Shown: piece by piece, positions 13,101 to 26,096 of the stretch | How the letters are laid out: the number at the start of each line of letters is the position of its first letter | How positions within the stretch are numbered: position 1 is the first letter of the stretch | NCBI GenBank assembly: GCA_039707465.1 | Contig: CM077645.1 | Location: forward strand, 141,131,503 to 141,195,502 | DNA from: Rhabdophis nuchalis | Lineage: Eukaryota > Chordata > Lepidosauria > Squamata > Natricidae | Direction: 5' to 3' | Length of the DNA stretch: 64,000 nt | The notes under the pieces: generated by a model | Told to the model about the DNA's origin: nothing | The model's input: only the letters and a program-made list of their open reading frames with translations | Databases searched by the model: none | Translations under genes and position numbers: made by a program

Positions 13101-14299
13101 GCAGGGACATGTGTGGGCAATTGCTGCTGACTCAATGGTACACACATGCTATCCATGTACACAAATAAACAAACTCATACACACAAAATTTGGTCAGCTC
13201 AAAAATCAGCTTTCTACTAGAGCCTTAATGCAAGAATTGTTCAACATTTGTTAAAACCATGAGGGAATATGCAGCATTGTTTACTTTTTATTCTATTAGC
13301 ACTTTTGCTTTCCATTCTGCTCAGAGGTCTTTATTCTAATGCCAACCCAACTGCAAAAAAATGTAATAATTCAATCAAGCATCTTGTACATATACTTTAG
13401 AGTTATTAAAAAATACTCCCAAGATTTCATTTCTTAAAAGTGCTTTTATCTTGAATTTTAAGATTTACATCTGTGGGAGACTTTTGGGTCATTTGTTTCT
13501 TTTAATTTGTAATGAAGAATTAGAACCAAATTGAAATATTTACTTCCAATATAAAGGATGAAAGAGCTATAAAGCCATCAATTTAAAAATGATTGCTCAG
13601 AAATAGATAAGGAATGCATTAGCTAACATCGGAGAAGATTGTATTTAAAGTAATTGTGCTATATATTATGCATGCTTATTTATGAATTTTTAAGCACTGC
13701 TTTTCATAAAAGAAGTCAAAGTAACATTTAAAATAATTAATTATTCATATTGATGAAAATGGCGAAGTTGGCAAAGCACTCTTTTGACCTTTAATTGAAG
13801 CCAGACTATGAAGCAGCTCAACAGCAGCATATACATTTATTCCTCTGCGCAAACAGGAGGAAGCAAAGGTTTGGGTTATGCAACACTGAAATACCAAGGT
13901 GAAGCCAAAAGATATTTTACAGTCCAGAAACCAGTGCCAGCAGTAGAAAAGTGCAAAACACATTCCCAAATGCTGTATCCAAACAAAATCAGCTGTGTTT
14001 TTTAACAGAAATAAATGTTTAGCCCATATCATTGCAGATATGTTTGAAAGTGCCTGGATTATCCAAAAATAATCTAAGGATAAATTTCCATTCTCCATTA
14101 GCTGTTTGGCTGGTACAAAAATAAAGATATAACATCACATAAGGGAATTGTTTACTTAATTTGTCAAAGGAAACAATGGTTTGTCAAGCCATATATACTC
14201 TTAAATTTTAGAAAAATATATTCCATTTTTTTTGTGCAATTTAATCTATAATGAGAAATAAATCTAAGGATTGGGAGAAGCTCACTAGATTCATGTCTA
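13101..14299. other. Unrecognised sequence
   Basis: AT-rich with no repeat I can name. Two overlapping open frames at 13745-14098 (minus, 117 codons) and 13808-14005 (plus, 65 codons) resemble no known protein and are probably chance. Confidence 0.5.
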
Positions 14300-14420
14300 T
14301 GAAGATTCTCAGTAATCCAAGTCATGGTTGTCCCAAAGGTGCTTTTTCAAAGTCCAGGTAACTGGACTTTCTGGTTTTTATTTGAAGACGTTTCTCTTCT
14401 TATCCAAAGAAGCTTCAGTT
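14300..14420 (-). repeat. Dispersed repeat with GAAACGTC motif
   Basis: Shares 'GTCCCAAAGGTGCTTTTTCAA' in outline and the block 'CTGGTTTTT.TTTGAAGA' with both arms of the inverted repeat at 58777-59085. Read on the minus strand it contains CTGAAG ... GAAACGTC, parts that resemble a hammerhead ribozyme core with a minimal stem III. The core here is incomplete. Family unknown. Confidence 0.55.
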
Positions 14421-15829
14421 TCAATTTGATTTTAATTAATTTACATTTATTAGGCCAATATGCATCAAAAACCTTTCTCCATATTTTGCAAAACTGTTCT
14501 TTAATAAGCAAAAAAGTTCATATAAATAAGAAAATGTACGCCATCAAAGTACAGTAATAATAATGATTTAATACAAGATAGCAGGGGAAACAGCCTCCAA
14601 TTTCCCATGCTGAAAACAAACCAAACACACAGGTTAGTGGAAATGCAATACAAAAATATATTGCATTAATGTAAATGACAAATAAGTATATTTATAAGAA
14701 ATATGCACAAAATGCACTTTGGAGAGTGAATATTTAAGTGTCAAGAAAAATGGCAAGTTTCAAAAATGAGTGTGTGGCGGGGAATCAAATTGACAGAGTG
14801 TCCTATATTTGTTTTCTTCTTTGGAGAAATTGTTTAAAGGGCTTTTTCTTTTCTCCTTCCTTTAATCAAAACGGTGCCTCCTTAGAATTGAATGGACTTA
14901 TAATTTGTTACTGGATTTAATGCAGTATTTTGTAGAGGATGACATAAGGATGGGAGAAGAGTTAATCAGATTTTCCACATTTATAAATTAATGGAATAAC
15001 GAACTGATAAAACAGTTATGAACCAATTCTACAGAGAAATGACATTTTTGGCTCTCTTCATTAAGATTTGTATCTCTGGGAAGCAGAAAGATTTTCTTAG
15101 ACTAAACCCTTTTAGAAATCACTATGACCTAGTTTGAGAACAAAATTCTGAAAGATAAAACTACTTTATTTGAAACATTAAGGCATTGCAGGCGGGGAAA
15201 CGTCTGACAGAATTAAAATGAATAGTTGGGGGTGAATGAATCAATAGGGTCTAAAACCTGGGTAAAGTGAAGTTTCAATGGGGTCATTCAGTTTGGAGGA
15301 AAGTTCAGACTGAAGATTAGGTGTCTCCGAATCCTTCAAAAGAGATTCAGAGAAAATTCTGTCTTTGTACTGACTTACACATTGTTGCTGCTTTTCTTCC
15401 ATGGGTGAACGAAGCCAGACTGGAGCTAAGTGATGTGATGAGCTCTTTCATATTGGCATGAGAGGTCAACTAAGGTTGGGGAGTTTGGGTCTCTACTGTA
15501 CTATTTCTTTCTCTCACTATTCTTGTTGAGGATGTTTAGGCAGGCACAGCTGAGGAAAAATAAAGTGGCAAAGAGCCTTATTTAACATCTATTTTGCTTA
15601 TCTTTTCCATCTTTCTTAGGTGAACTTCCACCAACTTGTCTGATTTTTAATACAGAGTTCCATTCTGTGTTTAAGAATTGGCTGTAGTTCTTAAATTCTT
15701 TTAGCCTCTATTTCCTTTCTTCTCATTAATCATACCCACTCCCTGGAAAAGCACACATACCCAAACATATCCCCACACACTTGTTTCTGTTTTGTATTAA
15801 ATAAGACATGAGAGTAGTGTTCCAATATC
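14421..15829. other. Unrecognised AT-rich sequence
   Basis: No element recognised and no convincing coding frame. Confidence 0.5.
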
Positions 15830-16145
15830 TCAGGGGTTTCCACAAAGAAGAGGGAATCAAGCTATCCTCAAAACACTGAGGGCAGAACAAGAAGCAATGG
15901 ATTGGAAATTAATCAAGGAGAGAAGCAACTTAGAATTAAGGAGAAATTTCCTGACTGTTAGAACAATTGATCACTGGAACAACTTGCCTCCAGAAGTTGT
16001 GAATACTCCAACACTGGAAGTTTTAAGAAGATATCAGATAACCATTTGTCTGAAGTGGTGTAGGGTTTCCTGCCTAAATAGGGGTTGGTCTAGAAGACCT
16101 CCAAGGTCTCTTCCAACTCTTCTCTTCTGTTCTATTCTATTGTCT
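15830..16145 (+). pseudogene. CR1 LINE 3' end
   Basis: Plus strand. The frame from 15897 reads 'WKLIKERSNLELRRNFLT' and 'NNLPPEVV', the last part of the CR1 reverse-transcriptase ORF. It then passes into the 3' UTR 'GGGTTGGTCTAGAAGACCTC' and a (TTCTA)n-like tail. The start codon used by the frame is not meaningful. 5' truncated. Confidence 0.85.
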
Positions 16146-16181
16146 TCTTCATGGACTAAGTAAGTCTAGATGAAATAGAAT

Positions 16182-16822
16182 ATGTGCTGCCTGGACTGAT
16201 ATAGGCTTCCTGAGAAAGCATAAATCACAATCTTAGTCCCCAAAACCCTCTTTTATTTATATAGCTGGAAATTATGATCATTCCCAGTCTGCAAGGCTTC
16301 ACAAACAGTCTGTGAAGGTTCTGATAGATGTCTGCTCATGTTTTACAGGGGAATGTTGATAAACACCCCCCTTATCTCCCTTGGAGTGTTGCCAGAGACC
16401 TAATTGCCAAATGCAGAACAAGGCCAAATTTAGTACAGAGTCAAACAAAACTTTTCAAAGTTTAAACCAACTAGATGAAATAATTGCCTCTGGCAATTAA
16501 TCTTATGGAAAGGGCCAATATCTCCAAGCCTTACTCCCAAGTTGACCATGTTTTCTTAATTGTGCTTGCATTCTGGCAGCTCTGCACCTGCGCACACTGG
16601 GAACAGGCCCCCACTGTTTTTCTGCCTCGCTGATGTCAGCCTCCAGAGGCTCTGGAGGCAGCAAATAACTACCAGATGGCCTTGGCCCCATCTCTGCCTC
16701 TGATGCAGAGTCCTCATCTGAGCTTTCCCCAGACTCCAGGACTGGCCCATGTTCCTCCCCAATCTCCTCACTGTCCAAATCTGCTGACAGCTCTGCTGGC
16801 AACTGACTGGCTACAACACTGC
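16182..16822 (-). mobile_element. Possible solitary LTR
   Basis: On the minus strand the block begins TGTTGTAGCC, has a TATA-box-like 'TATATAAATAAAAG' (about 16265-16250) and ends in CAGCACA. This is the layout of an LTR with TG...CA ends. A 99-codon acidic frame (16802-16503 minus) lies in the would-be U3 half and resembles no known domain. I see no target-site duplication and no paired LTR. Confidence 0.35.
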
Positions 16823-16838
16823 CAGATCTAATATAGAG

Positions 16839-17107
16839 CAGGGTGCCTCAATCTTTTCAGCTTTGCAAACTGATAGGGTGGGGAGAGGGAATGGTACGGT
16901 CTGTGTGCTGGGCAAGAATGTACATGTGCACACTCTATTTGCACAAGCGATGGGCATGTGCAGCAGCCACTCGCACAAATGGAGTGCATACGTACACATG
17001 TGCATGAGTGGGGATGTATTTGCACGTTTCCCCATTATTTCCATGGGTTGATTCCAAAAGGCTCAAGGCCCATTAGTGGACTGTGTCCCAGAGTTTTGGG
17101 ACCCCTG
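16839..17107. mobile_element. Non-autonomous hAT element
   Basis: Begins CAGGGTGCC and ends GGGACCCCTG. The 8-bp TSD is ATATAGAG (16831-16838) and ATGTAGAG (17108-17115), 7 of 8 identical. The interior has ACATGTGCA-rich sequence and no transposase. Confidence 0.75.
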
Positions 17108-17724
17108 ATGTAGAGTATTTGATTTAAATGATATGAATGCATTATAAAGACAAAAGTAATAGCTATCAGACTTTTTTGTAGTGGCCCAAGAAGCATGTAG
17201 TAGATCATTCTCAGGAAGGTCAACTATGCCAAAACACTGACAATCCAAGAAACATGAATGGTCAGAGCATGGTAGCGTCTTATGTTAAACTGTTTAACAA
17301 AAGGTGAATGTTGACACACTTTTACATTAGTTCATTTCTCTCTAAGCATTTTACAGGAGGCTGCTTTAATATTCTATCTCATTCCTGCTAACTGTGCTTT
17401 TCAAGAGAGCAAACAATTTGGTTGACACTCTGAAGAGTTAATGTTCTCTAAACAATCTAGAATTGCCTTTATTTTCATCTCATTACTAAAAGACCCTTGA
17501 ATCAGCTACAAGTATTTTGAGGGTCACCCGGGAATCTTTGATCAAACAGGATCTTCAAATGCTAACCTCGCCATCTTTGAACAATGAGAAAATGACTGAA
17601 TTGTAGACTTGTAATGTTGGCTACATAAGGACAGAAGAGAAAGTGGAACATTATTGGAAAATTCTAAAGATAATGCCTGCTAAAAGCTGCAATATCATAC
17701 AAACATGGAAAATTATACAACAAT
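17108..17724. other. Unrecognised sequence
   Basis: No element or gene recognised. Confidence 0.5.
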
Positions 17725-18487
17725 AGAACAACAGAGTTGGAATTGGACCTTGAAAGTTTTCTAGTCCAACCCCTGCTCAAGCAGGAAACCCTATGCCATT
17801 TTAGACAAATGGTTGTCCAATCTTCTCTTTAAAAAAAAACACCCTTCAGTATTGGAGCACCCACAATTTCTGGAGGCAAGTCATTCCACTGATAAATTAT
17901 TCTGTCAGGAAATTTCTCCTTAGTTCTCTGTTGGTTCTGTCCTTGATTAGTTTCCATCCATTGCTTCTTGTCCTGCTCTCAGGTGCTTTGAAGAATAGAT
18001 GGACCCTTTCCTTTGGGACAGCCCCCAGATATTGGAATACTTCTATGTCATCCCTAATCCTTCTTTTCATTAAACTAGACATGCACAGTACCTGCAACTG
18101 TTCATCATATGTTTTAGCCTCCAGTTCCCTAAACATCTTTGTTGCTCTTCTCTAGACCAGGGGTCTCCAACCTTTGCAACTTTAAGTCTAAAGGACTTCA
18201 ACTCCCAGAATTCTCCAGCCAGCAAAGCTAGCTGGAGAAGTCTAGGAGCTGAAGTCCTTCAGACTTAAAGTTGCAAAGGTTGGAGACTCCTGCTCTACAC
18301 TCTTTCTAGAGTCTAAATGTCTTTTTTATATCGCGATGACCAAAACGGGATACAATATTCCAGGTGTAGTCTTCCCAAGTCATAATAAAGTCATATTAAC
18401 CCTTCTTGATTCTGTCCTTCTGTTAATGCACCTTGGACTGTGTGGACTTTTTAAAACAGCTGCAGCACACTGCTGTCTCATATGTAA
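17725..18487 (-). pseudogene. CR1 LINE fragment split by a MITE
   Basis: Minus strand. The 3' tail and signature lie at 17730-17790. The ORF remnant at 18136-17897 reads 'SLMKRR' and 'RRNFLT' like the copy at 12237-13100, and upstream ORF sequence continues to about 18487. A 135-bp hAT MITE sits inside (18158-18292). The copy at 12237 shows the empty site for this insertion. Confidence 0.85.
18158..18292. mobile_element. 135-bp foldback hAT MITE
   Basis: Almost the whole element is one inverted repeat with ends CAGGGGTCTCC and GGAGACTCCTG. The TSD is CTCTAGAC (18150-18157) and CTCTACAC (18293-18300). The related CR1 at about 12680 carries the uninterrupted target CTCTGCAC. Confidence 0.92.
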
Positions 18488-18494
18488 GTGATTA

Positions 18495-18760
18495 TCAGCA
18501 CATGGATCACTGCAACAATAAATGAAGCAACATTGTCATTCCATATGTTGCAGGAATATCAGAAAAGCTTAGGAGGATCTTCAGCCTACACAACATACAT
18601 GCAAACCTCAAACCTAAGAATACTAAGGCAGAAGTTTGTCCACCCCAAGAATAAAATGCCCAGATACAAACTGAGCAATGTGGTATATGCAGTAAAATGC
18701 AGTGAGCTATGTGCAGATATCTACACTGGGAAAATAAAACAACCACTTCATAATATATAC
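18495..18760 (+). pseudogene. Penelope-like element fragment (GIY-YIG region)
   Basis: The plus frame from 18488 contains 'ILRQKFVHPKNKMPRY', 'SNVVYAVKCSELC' and 'YTGKIKQPLHN'. These match the spacing of the vertebrate Penelope pattern in which a 'VVYAV.C' strand is followed by 'DLYIGET.QPL', the start of the GIY-YIG endonuclease domain. Here the Y-I-G is altered to Y-T-G and the frame then runs into unrelated sequence. It is a truncated, inactive remnant next to a CR1 fragment. Confidence 0.75.
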
Positions 18761-20149
18761 ATACACAGAAACACATACATGCATACATAAAATATGCCAT
18801 ATGGATGATGGTCATGTTCCACTAATTATGATACAAATCATTCCTTGATTTTCACTTTTATATAATACTTCATAACATTTCTTCACCTCATCCCCAACCT
18901 AAAGACGTCTTAAAATGATTTGATCCATGTAAGTAGAGTTTTATCTCATAGACATTTTTGATTGTGGATGTTATCTAGACCACCTCATCGACTATGCAGT
19001 GGATAACACAGTTAGCATTATGGTTTATTCAGTCCCTAGTCACAGTTTGAGAATGCTTCAGATGTCACTTCTTCCCTGTAGACACTGGGTGCAGTCCTCT
19101 ATGGTCATTTTTATTTTAGCTGCAGAAGAAATCAGGAATCAATCAGGCTTCTACAGAGACATCTGCCTCTGTAATGCCTGAATGGTGCTTTCCAAAGCAC
19201 TTGTCAGGTATGATTTGATTCCTTAGTATAAACACCTTTAATTCTCTTTTGAAGAGTGTTAGACTTGTATGAAAAGAAACAGGACCAGTAGCCCCTTGAA
19301 AAAGCAGTAGCTCTGCACACAAAATCAATTTAATTATAATTTTTTATCCTGCTTCTTCATGGCTTCAATCACTGTTTGCTGAGCAGAGAGAGCCTTTCCC
19401 TCTCCATCCTGATCACCAGATCTGGGAACAACGTTTTGAGAGACAGAACATTAGGCAGAGTGGTATGTCAACTATAAAATACTTTTGATGAAAACTAGCC
19501 ACAGTTATTGAAAAGTTCAAGGAAAATATGTTACCTGGTTCAACATCACTCCATAAATTATGCAGAAATTATTTAAATGGCTATTTTCGACAGAGCAACA
19601 TACCTACGGAATTGTTTTTTGAGAGCTGAGAGACTCTTCCATTGCATTGTAATACATATTCATTGGAGCAGAAGAAAGCTGACCTTCCATTTTGCTTCCT
19701 TTCCTGAACATAGATGTTAATTTATTTTAGCTTTAAGAGAGTCTTGATGCTGTTACCATTCCAACTAAGAAGAATCATGATGCCGTTTTCCTAGAACGCT
19801 GTTCTGGTTTGTTATTGATGTGGTTATCCCATTGCCACGTTCATGGGGTTTGCTTTGGGAATGGAGGAGCAAAAGTAGAGATGCACAAGTATCTAAAGTG
19901 ACCAGCATCAGACTTGATACACTGAGGAAGAAGAAATCAATGCTTTTTATTGGTTGAACATTCAACATTCAAACGTGGCCACTGTGTTTCTTCTCCCTCT
20001 GTTCATTCTAACTTTCAGGAAAGATAAAAGCTTCCATGTTAATAAAATTATGCAGAGACCTAATGTTTTAGTATATGAACTTTCAGTTTATTTAATTGAG
20101 AGACTTAAAGGTTACGGCAGTCATGCAAACAAATTTGGAGTCACAAGTT
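18761..20149. other. Unrecognised sequence
   Basis: No repeat family recognised. Short frames only. Confidence 0.5.
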
Positions 20150-20640
20150 CCATATTCCTGGTCTTTATCATTTATAGGATTTATAAGAATAAAATAGACA
20201 TGGAAAGGACCATCCAGCCAATCAAGTCCAACTTCTTTTTCAGTGCAGGGATCCAAATGAAAACATCCTAAGATGGGCTATACAGAGTCTGTTTGAAAAT
20301 ACCCATTGAAGGGGAACTAATCATCTTTCTGAGTAATTGGCTCCACTATTGAACTGCTCTTGCTGTTAGGATTTTTTCTTCTTATTTTCAGTTAGAAACT
20401 ACCTTCCTGTAACTTAAGCAAGTTCCTTCCTGCAGCCTAGAGCAATTATGAAAAAAATGAGTTTTTATATGATATACTTTAGATACCTCTTTTCATAGGG
20501 CTCAATTTCTAGTTCTTGGATTGTTCTCATTGCCCTTCTCTAAATCTGACCTACTTTCCCTGAAACTTTTTTTTAAAGTGTGGTGGCTACAACTAGTTAT
20601 ACTACTAGAAGTGGAATACAATAAGAGCAAGAATGTATTG
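20150..20640 (-). pseudogene. Old, heavily mutated CR1 fragment
   Basis: The order of landmarks 'GGAAAGGACC', 'CAAGTCCAAC', 'AGTGGAATACAATA' follows a minus-strand CR1 3' half. Divergence is high and no frame survives. Confidence 0.6.
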
Positions 20641-20940
20641 TGATTTGATATTCTTCTGCTTAAAAAGAATAATAAAACTAGAGTAGGCTCTTATATTGCA
20701 GCCACGTCACTCTTCTGGCATATTCATATTGCAATAAACTATTATCCCACCCCCCACCCCCAAAATCCCATCACTAAGAAAGATATTTACATGCAGAGGA
20801 GTCCACAGTGATGGTCGCCCACTTCAAAATGGCAGATGCAACTGGGTGAGCAAAGCTGTCCCCACTCCATTTATGTATATGGAATGCATGCAATACAAGT
20901 TTTAAAAGAGGGAGCTTTGCCCTTTTGCATCTATTGTGAC

Positions 20941-21192
20941 CAGAGATGGTATTCAGCTGGTTTGGACTAGTTTGCCCAACCCACACACATCATCTCTATG
21001 TTGTCCTATTTAGACACATTTTTAAGGCTGGACACATGTGCAGGAGGTATGCATGTGAACAAAGCACATGCACAGAAGGCCAGACACATGCACAGAAGGT
21101 GCCCACATGTCTGCTTCATGTGCACATGTGCACAAAGTGGGCAGGCACGTGTGCGGTCATCCAGTGGTAACTAAATATGCAACCCACCGCTG
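20941..21192. mobile_element. hAT MITE, family of 8566
   Basis: Begins CAGAGATGG and ends CCCACCGCTG. TSD ATTGTGAC (20933-20940) and ATTGTGGC (21193-21200). 252 bp. Confidence 0.8.
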
Positions 21193-21437
21193 ATTGTGGC
21201 CCAGCTGTGGCCCACAAGAATTTGAATGTTCAATGAAGATATAATTGGTGGCATTTAAGCCAAATGCTTTAGAATTTTGAAAACAAAGACTCCAATAGAA
21301 ATTATGACCATTGATATTTCTAGGCACATGATCTGGTTCTGAAGCTCTGATGGATGCTCACCTTGCAATCAAGTAACTGCATTTTGAGTGCTTGGCAACC
21401 AGCCTACATTGGTGCAGCTTTCCTCAGTCATATGGTT

Positions 21438-22110
21438 TAGGTTTATGTTTATTGGTTTTTTATACCACCCTACTCCCGAAGGACTCAGGGCGGTGTACAG
21501 CCAAAATAAAAACAAATATATAAAAGTTTAAAAAAAGCTTTTAAAAGACATAATTAAAAGACATCATTAAAATATTGGCCGAAATGTGGAAAAAACCCAA
21601 GCTAACCCTAATTAAAATTATAAAAATTTACATTTAAAATTTAAAATTTAAAAATCATGCTTTATGCCAGCCCAGCTTGTTGAAAAAGAGAAAGGTTTGA
21701 GACCGTGACGGAAAGTGCGTAAGTCAGGGATAGTTCTTAATTCCGGGGGCAATTTGTTCCAGAGGACAGGTGCTCCCATGGACAAGGCTCTCCCCCTGGG
21801 TGTCACCAGTCGACATTGTCTAGCCGACGGCACCATGAGGTGACCCTCTCTATGGGAGCGTACAGGCCGATGGGAGGCTCTTGGTGACAGAAGGTGATCT
21901 CGTAGGTACCCAGGTCCTAAGCCATGGAGCGCTGTAAAGATGGTAACCAATACCTTGAATCGCACCCGAAAAACCACCGGAAACCAGTGCAGCTCGTGCA
22001 GGAGGGGTGTTACATGGGAGTGTCGCGTCGTCCCCCATAATTACCCGTCCGGCCACATTCTGGACCAGTTGAAGCCTCCGGGTGCTCTTCAAGGGGAGCC
22101 CCATGTAGAG
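21438..22110 (-). pseudogene. L2-group LINE 3' fragment
   Basis: The 3' UTR with 'GACTCAGGGCGGTGTACA' is at the left. The C-terminal ORF2 frame is at 21977-21648 ('FRVRFKVLVTIF.ALHGLGP', 'WNKLPPELR'), followed by an upstream frameshifted piece to the 'MGLPLKST' region near 22105. 5' truncated. The tail here is A/T-rich rather than a clean microsatellite. Confidence 0.88.
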
Positions 22111-24629
22111 ATCACAATATGATTGTGATTTATGACATTTTTGTTGAAAATCTGACATTTATTTTTGATTTCTTATAAAAATACCCTATGGCAAATGATA
22201 GATTGTCTTAAATTGAAAACTGTACTTACATTTTAATGTATACTCTTGTTTGAATTATGTGATGCTCTGCTTGTTTCTTGTAACATGTGGAGCATCTTTT
22301 TGGAACTTAATCCGAGTCATAGACTTCATAGTCTAAGAGACATGTTCTATTATGTTGATTTAGTTTTAAATCAAAATCACACATTTTCGTTGGTTTGTTT
22401 CCTCCATGGTTAATATCTGTTAATTCTCCTTGATCACTTGAAAAGTGACTTAGTTTTAAATCATCCATATATGCACATGTCATCATTAGATGGAAATAAT
22501 GTGTTGCTAAAATGTATTATGGAATAATATAAATTGGCTGAGAAAGGCTGACCACTTTTATCAGGGTAACCACAGTCATACAAAAAATGTTTTGTAAGTC
22601 CTGACTGCTGAATTAGACTAAGTGGAAAAGCTGATCAGAGGAAAGAGATGAATGTAAACAAGCCTTGACATGAATTGATTCAACAGTCAAGGATCAAAAT
22701 TGAACTCATTGTTAACTCCTTTTTGATGTTACTTCTTTCTTTTTGTCTCTAAAATGTAATGGGTGAAGGTAAAGATAATACAAACAAAAGTGCAATGTGT
22801 TCAATTAGGTCTGTAGTTTAAGAAACAGCAGATTGGAATAAAATACTTTAAAATGTCACCTGCTATAAAATCACAAGAAAGTCATCCGAATGAGACAGTA
22901 ACAAAGATTTTAGGTGGTAGAGAATGCATAACAGCTGGACTCATGGGGAATCATGGCTGAGGGGTGCTAATGAAAGTTCTGCTTTTAAATGCCAACAGTA
23001 AACTAGATTTTAGAACTCACTAAAATTATAAATTCAGATTATAATATCTAAGAATTACCCAAATGGAGAAATAGAGATATGTGGGAAGAAACACTACTTC
23101 AAATGTGAAGGTCCAAACTATGGCTATGAACCACTATGGTATGACAAAAGTCAGTAGCTAATTAATCTGAGGAGGACTGAGAAGTCCCTACTGTTTATGT
23201 CCTTCTTGTAAAAGATCCAAATACCAGTTGGTAGAACAGTTGCTTTACATACAAAAAGAAAAAAAATGTAGGTTTATTTCGCAGTATAGATAATATATCT
23301 GGTAATCTTACATTTAAGCAAAGTGGAGCTGGATGGATTAACCATATGACATTTTATAAAATACATTCCTATATGTCCTGGTACCTCATTTACCAAGGGG
23401 GAAATGGCTTCACTAAGTGGTAACCCCATTTGTGCTCGAATTTGGATGTAAGTCACTAACATCTTGATATAATTATCCATTGTTTCACTGCTGCAAAAAG
23501 TGCTTACATCTACTCTTTAACCATACTCATTATTTCCTTAGCTGTAAATTCTAAAATGAATATATAAGCTGGCATGCCTTACTTCCTCTAACCTAATTTC
23601 CACTCCTTCCTTTCTGTTAATGAATGGATTGGGTCATTTAAAAGTCCCCTTTGAGTTATCTTGCCTTTCTGACAATAATGGAAAAAATGTGAAAGCCATT
23701 GGATTTAGTTTCCCTTTCTCCATTGAAAATACAGATTTGCATTATTATTAACATGACATTCATTTATTAGTTAATTGACTCATTGCACTTTTATCATCAT
23801 GGTTAGTTAATAGTAAGATTACTTTGTTAAACACTTTTGCGTTGATCTTTATCTACCCTTAATATGTATCTTCTCTTCTATCTTACCTTATTTTTCCAAC
23901 AGGCAATCCAAAGTGTGCACACCAAGTAATTTTTTTTTCCTGTAGTCTTATAATTACCTCTGTATCTTTCTTCCAGTTCTGTCAATTTAATTGTGCTCAG
24001 AAGGATATAAAATCAACTGATCTTTAGCCAAGGGCAAAAGTGACCTTTTAGCTATACACACAGTTACTCATCATTTCTCCCCAACCAATGTCATCTCAGG
24101 TAAGAAAGCTGTCACCAATCCAACCATTTTATTTCTTGATATGCGTGGTTTCCTTTTAGAGTCTTTGGCTCAATAATTTTGAGAAGGCAGAACCTCTGGA
24201 TTCTGAAATGTCCTTTTCATCATTTTTGTAAGATTTTGTTTGTCCTATTTTTAGAACTTATTTTTATCGTAAAAATCACGATATAGCTATAACTGTATTC
24301 TTGAGCTTTCTTCTCTGGCAGTAAAATAATGGTCCTTATTTGTGAGTAAGGATGAATGGTAAAATGTTATGCCTTGTAAAGTGAGAAAGTGAGAAAGGTC
24401 TCTGAGTCAGGTTTCTGTATTTTTTTCATCAGCACAAATTTGTTATTTTTTAAATGGTAAAGGCAAATTTGTTAAAAATGGAAAAAACATAACAGCCACT
24501 TTTGGAATTCCAATATAACATTTGTTTTCTAGACAGAGAACTCCATAAACAGTTTTGATGAGGTCCAGAAATAGAATCTACCTGAGAAAAGTTCCCCATC
24601 CTAAAATGAGCTTATGGAAATTATTGCAA
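22111..24629. other. Long AT-rich stretch, nothing recognised
   Basis: About 2.5 kb with no recognised transposon, no simple repeat of note and no convincing frame. One of the cleanest candidate single-copy stretches in the window. Confidence 0.55.
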
Positions 24630-24634
24630 TCAGA

Positions 24635-24705
24635 ATAGACCTGGAAGGGACCTTGGAAGTCTTCTAGTCCAACCCTCTGCTCAAGCAGGAGACCTACAAG
24701 AAGTC
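24635..24705 (-). mobile_element. CR1 3' end fragment
   Basis: Carries 'GGAAGGGACCTTGGAAGTC' and 'CTAGTCCAACCC', the CR1 3' signature in reverse. Confidence 0.75.
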
Positions 24706-24768
24706 TCCTTTGCCAGCAATCATCCTGATTACTGCAGATGGGTCTGAATAACCTCAGTAGCTTCCACT

Positions 24769-24978
24769 CAGGGGTGAAATCAACTTACCGTCACTACCAC
24801 CTCACAAATGTGAGTGTGGGTTCACATGTGCCACCTCTGTGCATCTGCAGGACCTTCCACACATGTGCAGAGCATCCAAAATGGGATATGATCATGTCCG
24901 GGAGGGTGGGCGGAGCCTCCTGCCACCACCACTTCCGGTTCACCCAGGTCAGATCGAATCAGCTGAATTGCATCAATG
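24769..24978. mobile_element. hAT MITE, CAGGGGTGAAAT family
   Basis: Begins CAGGGGTGAAAT. The degenerate inverse end lies at about 24964-24978. Perfect 8-bp TSD CTTCCACT at 24761-24768 and 24979-24986. Confidence 0.75.
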
Positions 24979-24986
24979 CTTCCACT

Positions 24987-26088
24987 GACAGATAACTGTA
25001 CATTGAACAGTTATTCAGGTTTATAACTATATTGCCCCAGCCCATTATTTGTAATTTAGACAGAACAAAATGCAACCTCTTCATTAAGTTAACCAGAAGG
25101 TCAAGGTAGTGGATCTCAGTAGGAGGAGTAAAAAAAAAAGCATATATTAAGAACATTTAAGTAATGTATTACATTACTTTTTTTTAAAAAAACACCTCAG
25201 TTTAGGAATAGTATATTACAACAGTTATAACAATATATTACTGACACTTAGGCCTGGATTGTTACTGGATTCTAAACTAGTAAATGGAGAGCCTGCTCTT
25301 CCACTAAGTAACAGCCTAAAGAGACAATTTTTCTTCAGAATGTTTTCTAAAACATTCAGACTTTGAAAGGATGCATGCCAGCAAAATATATTTAAAGCCA
25401 ATGGCATTTAGAATCAGAGAAAGCTTTGATATGGAAGGTGAGATCCCCACACCAACAAAAAATGTTTCTGCTATTGAATGGAATGTTATTGAATGATATA
25501 AAAATATTAAACTGTAAACATTCACTTTCTACCTCTTAATACATTTTGTTCCAACATTTTGCAAGGGAATGATGTCCAGAAAGAAAATTTTAAACTTGTA
25601 ATTAAAGCAACCAGAGCTCTGAAGACATCTAGGGTACATAGTATGTGCAGTTTAAAAGTATGCAAATAGCCTGTACTATGTATGACTTCAAACAGTCTAT
25701 TTATGAATGTAAATTCTCTATTCTATGCTTTAGACCTTCAGGGAATTACAAGTCACAACAGAAGCAGAAGGGTGCCAAGAAGAATGAAAGCAAGGACGTT
25801 GAAAACATAAACATCACAAACATGCAAATTGAGTTATTTGGGAGTATTCATTGTTGTTATAATATTTGCAGTTAAAAAATTGGAATAATTGAACTCATCA
25901 GTTTATTTGTTTACTTATAAAACTGCAATGCTCCTATAATATTCCACTCCAAACAATGTAAAAATGGGGGAGCATCTGTATGAAATTCCATAAAAGGCCT
26001 TGTCATCTTGTACATTTTTCAAGATCCTTCTGATTATAAATTATCAAGCCATGATGAATATATATTTCCTCTTTGAATTCAACACAAA
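24987..26088. other. Unrecognised AT-rich sequence
   Basis: No repeat or gene recognised. Confidence 0.5.
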
Positions 26089-26096
26089 ACCTACAT

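Noticed and set aside
12455..13168. 237-codon plus-strand frame
   Set aside because: Antisense of the CR1 reverse-transcriptase region.
13745..14098. 117-codon minus frame as a gene
   Set aside because: No recognisable domain, overlapped by an opposite-strand frame, and no supporting signals.
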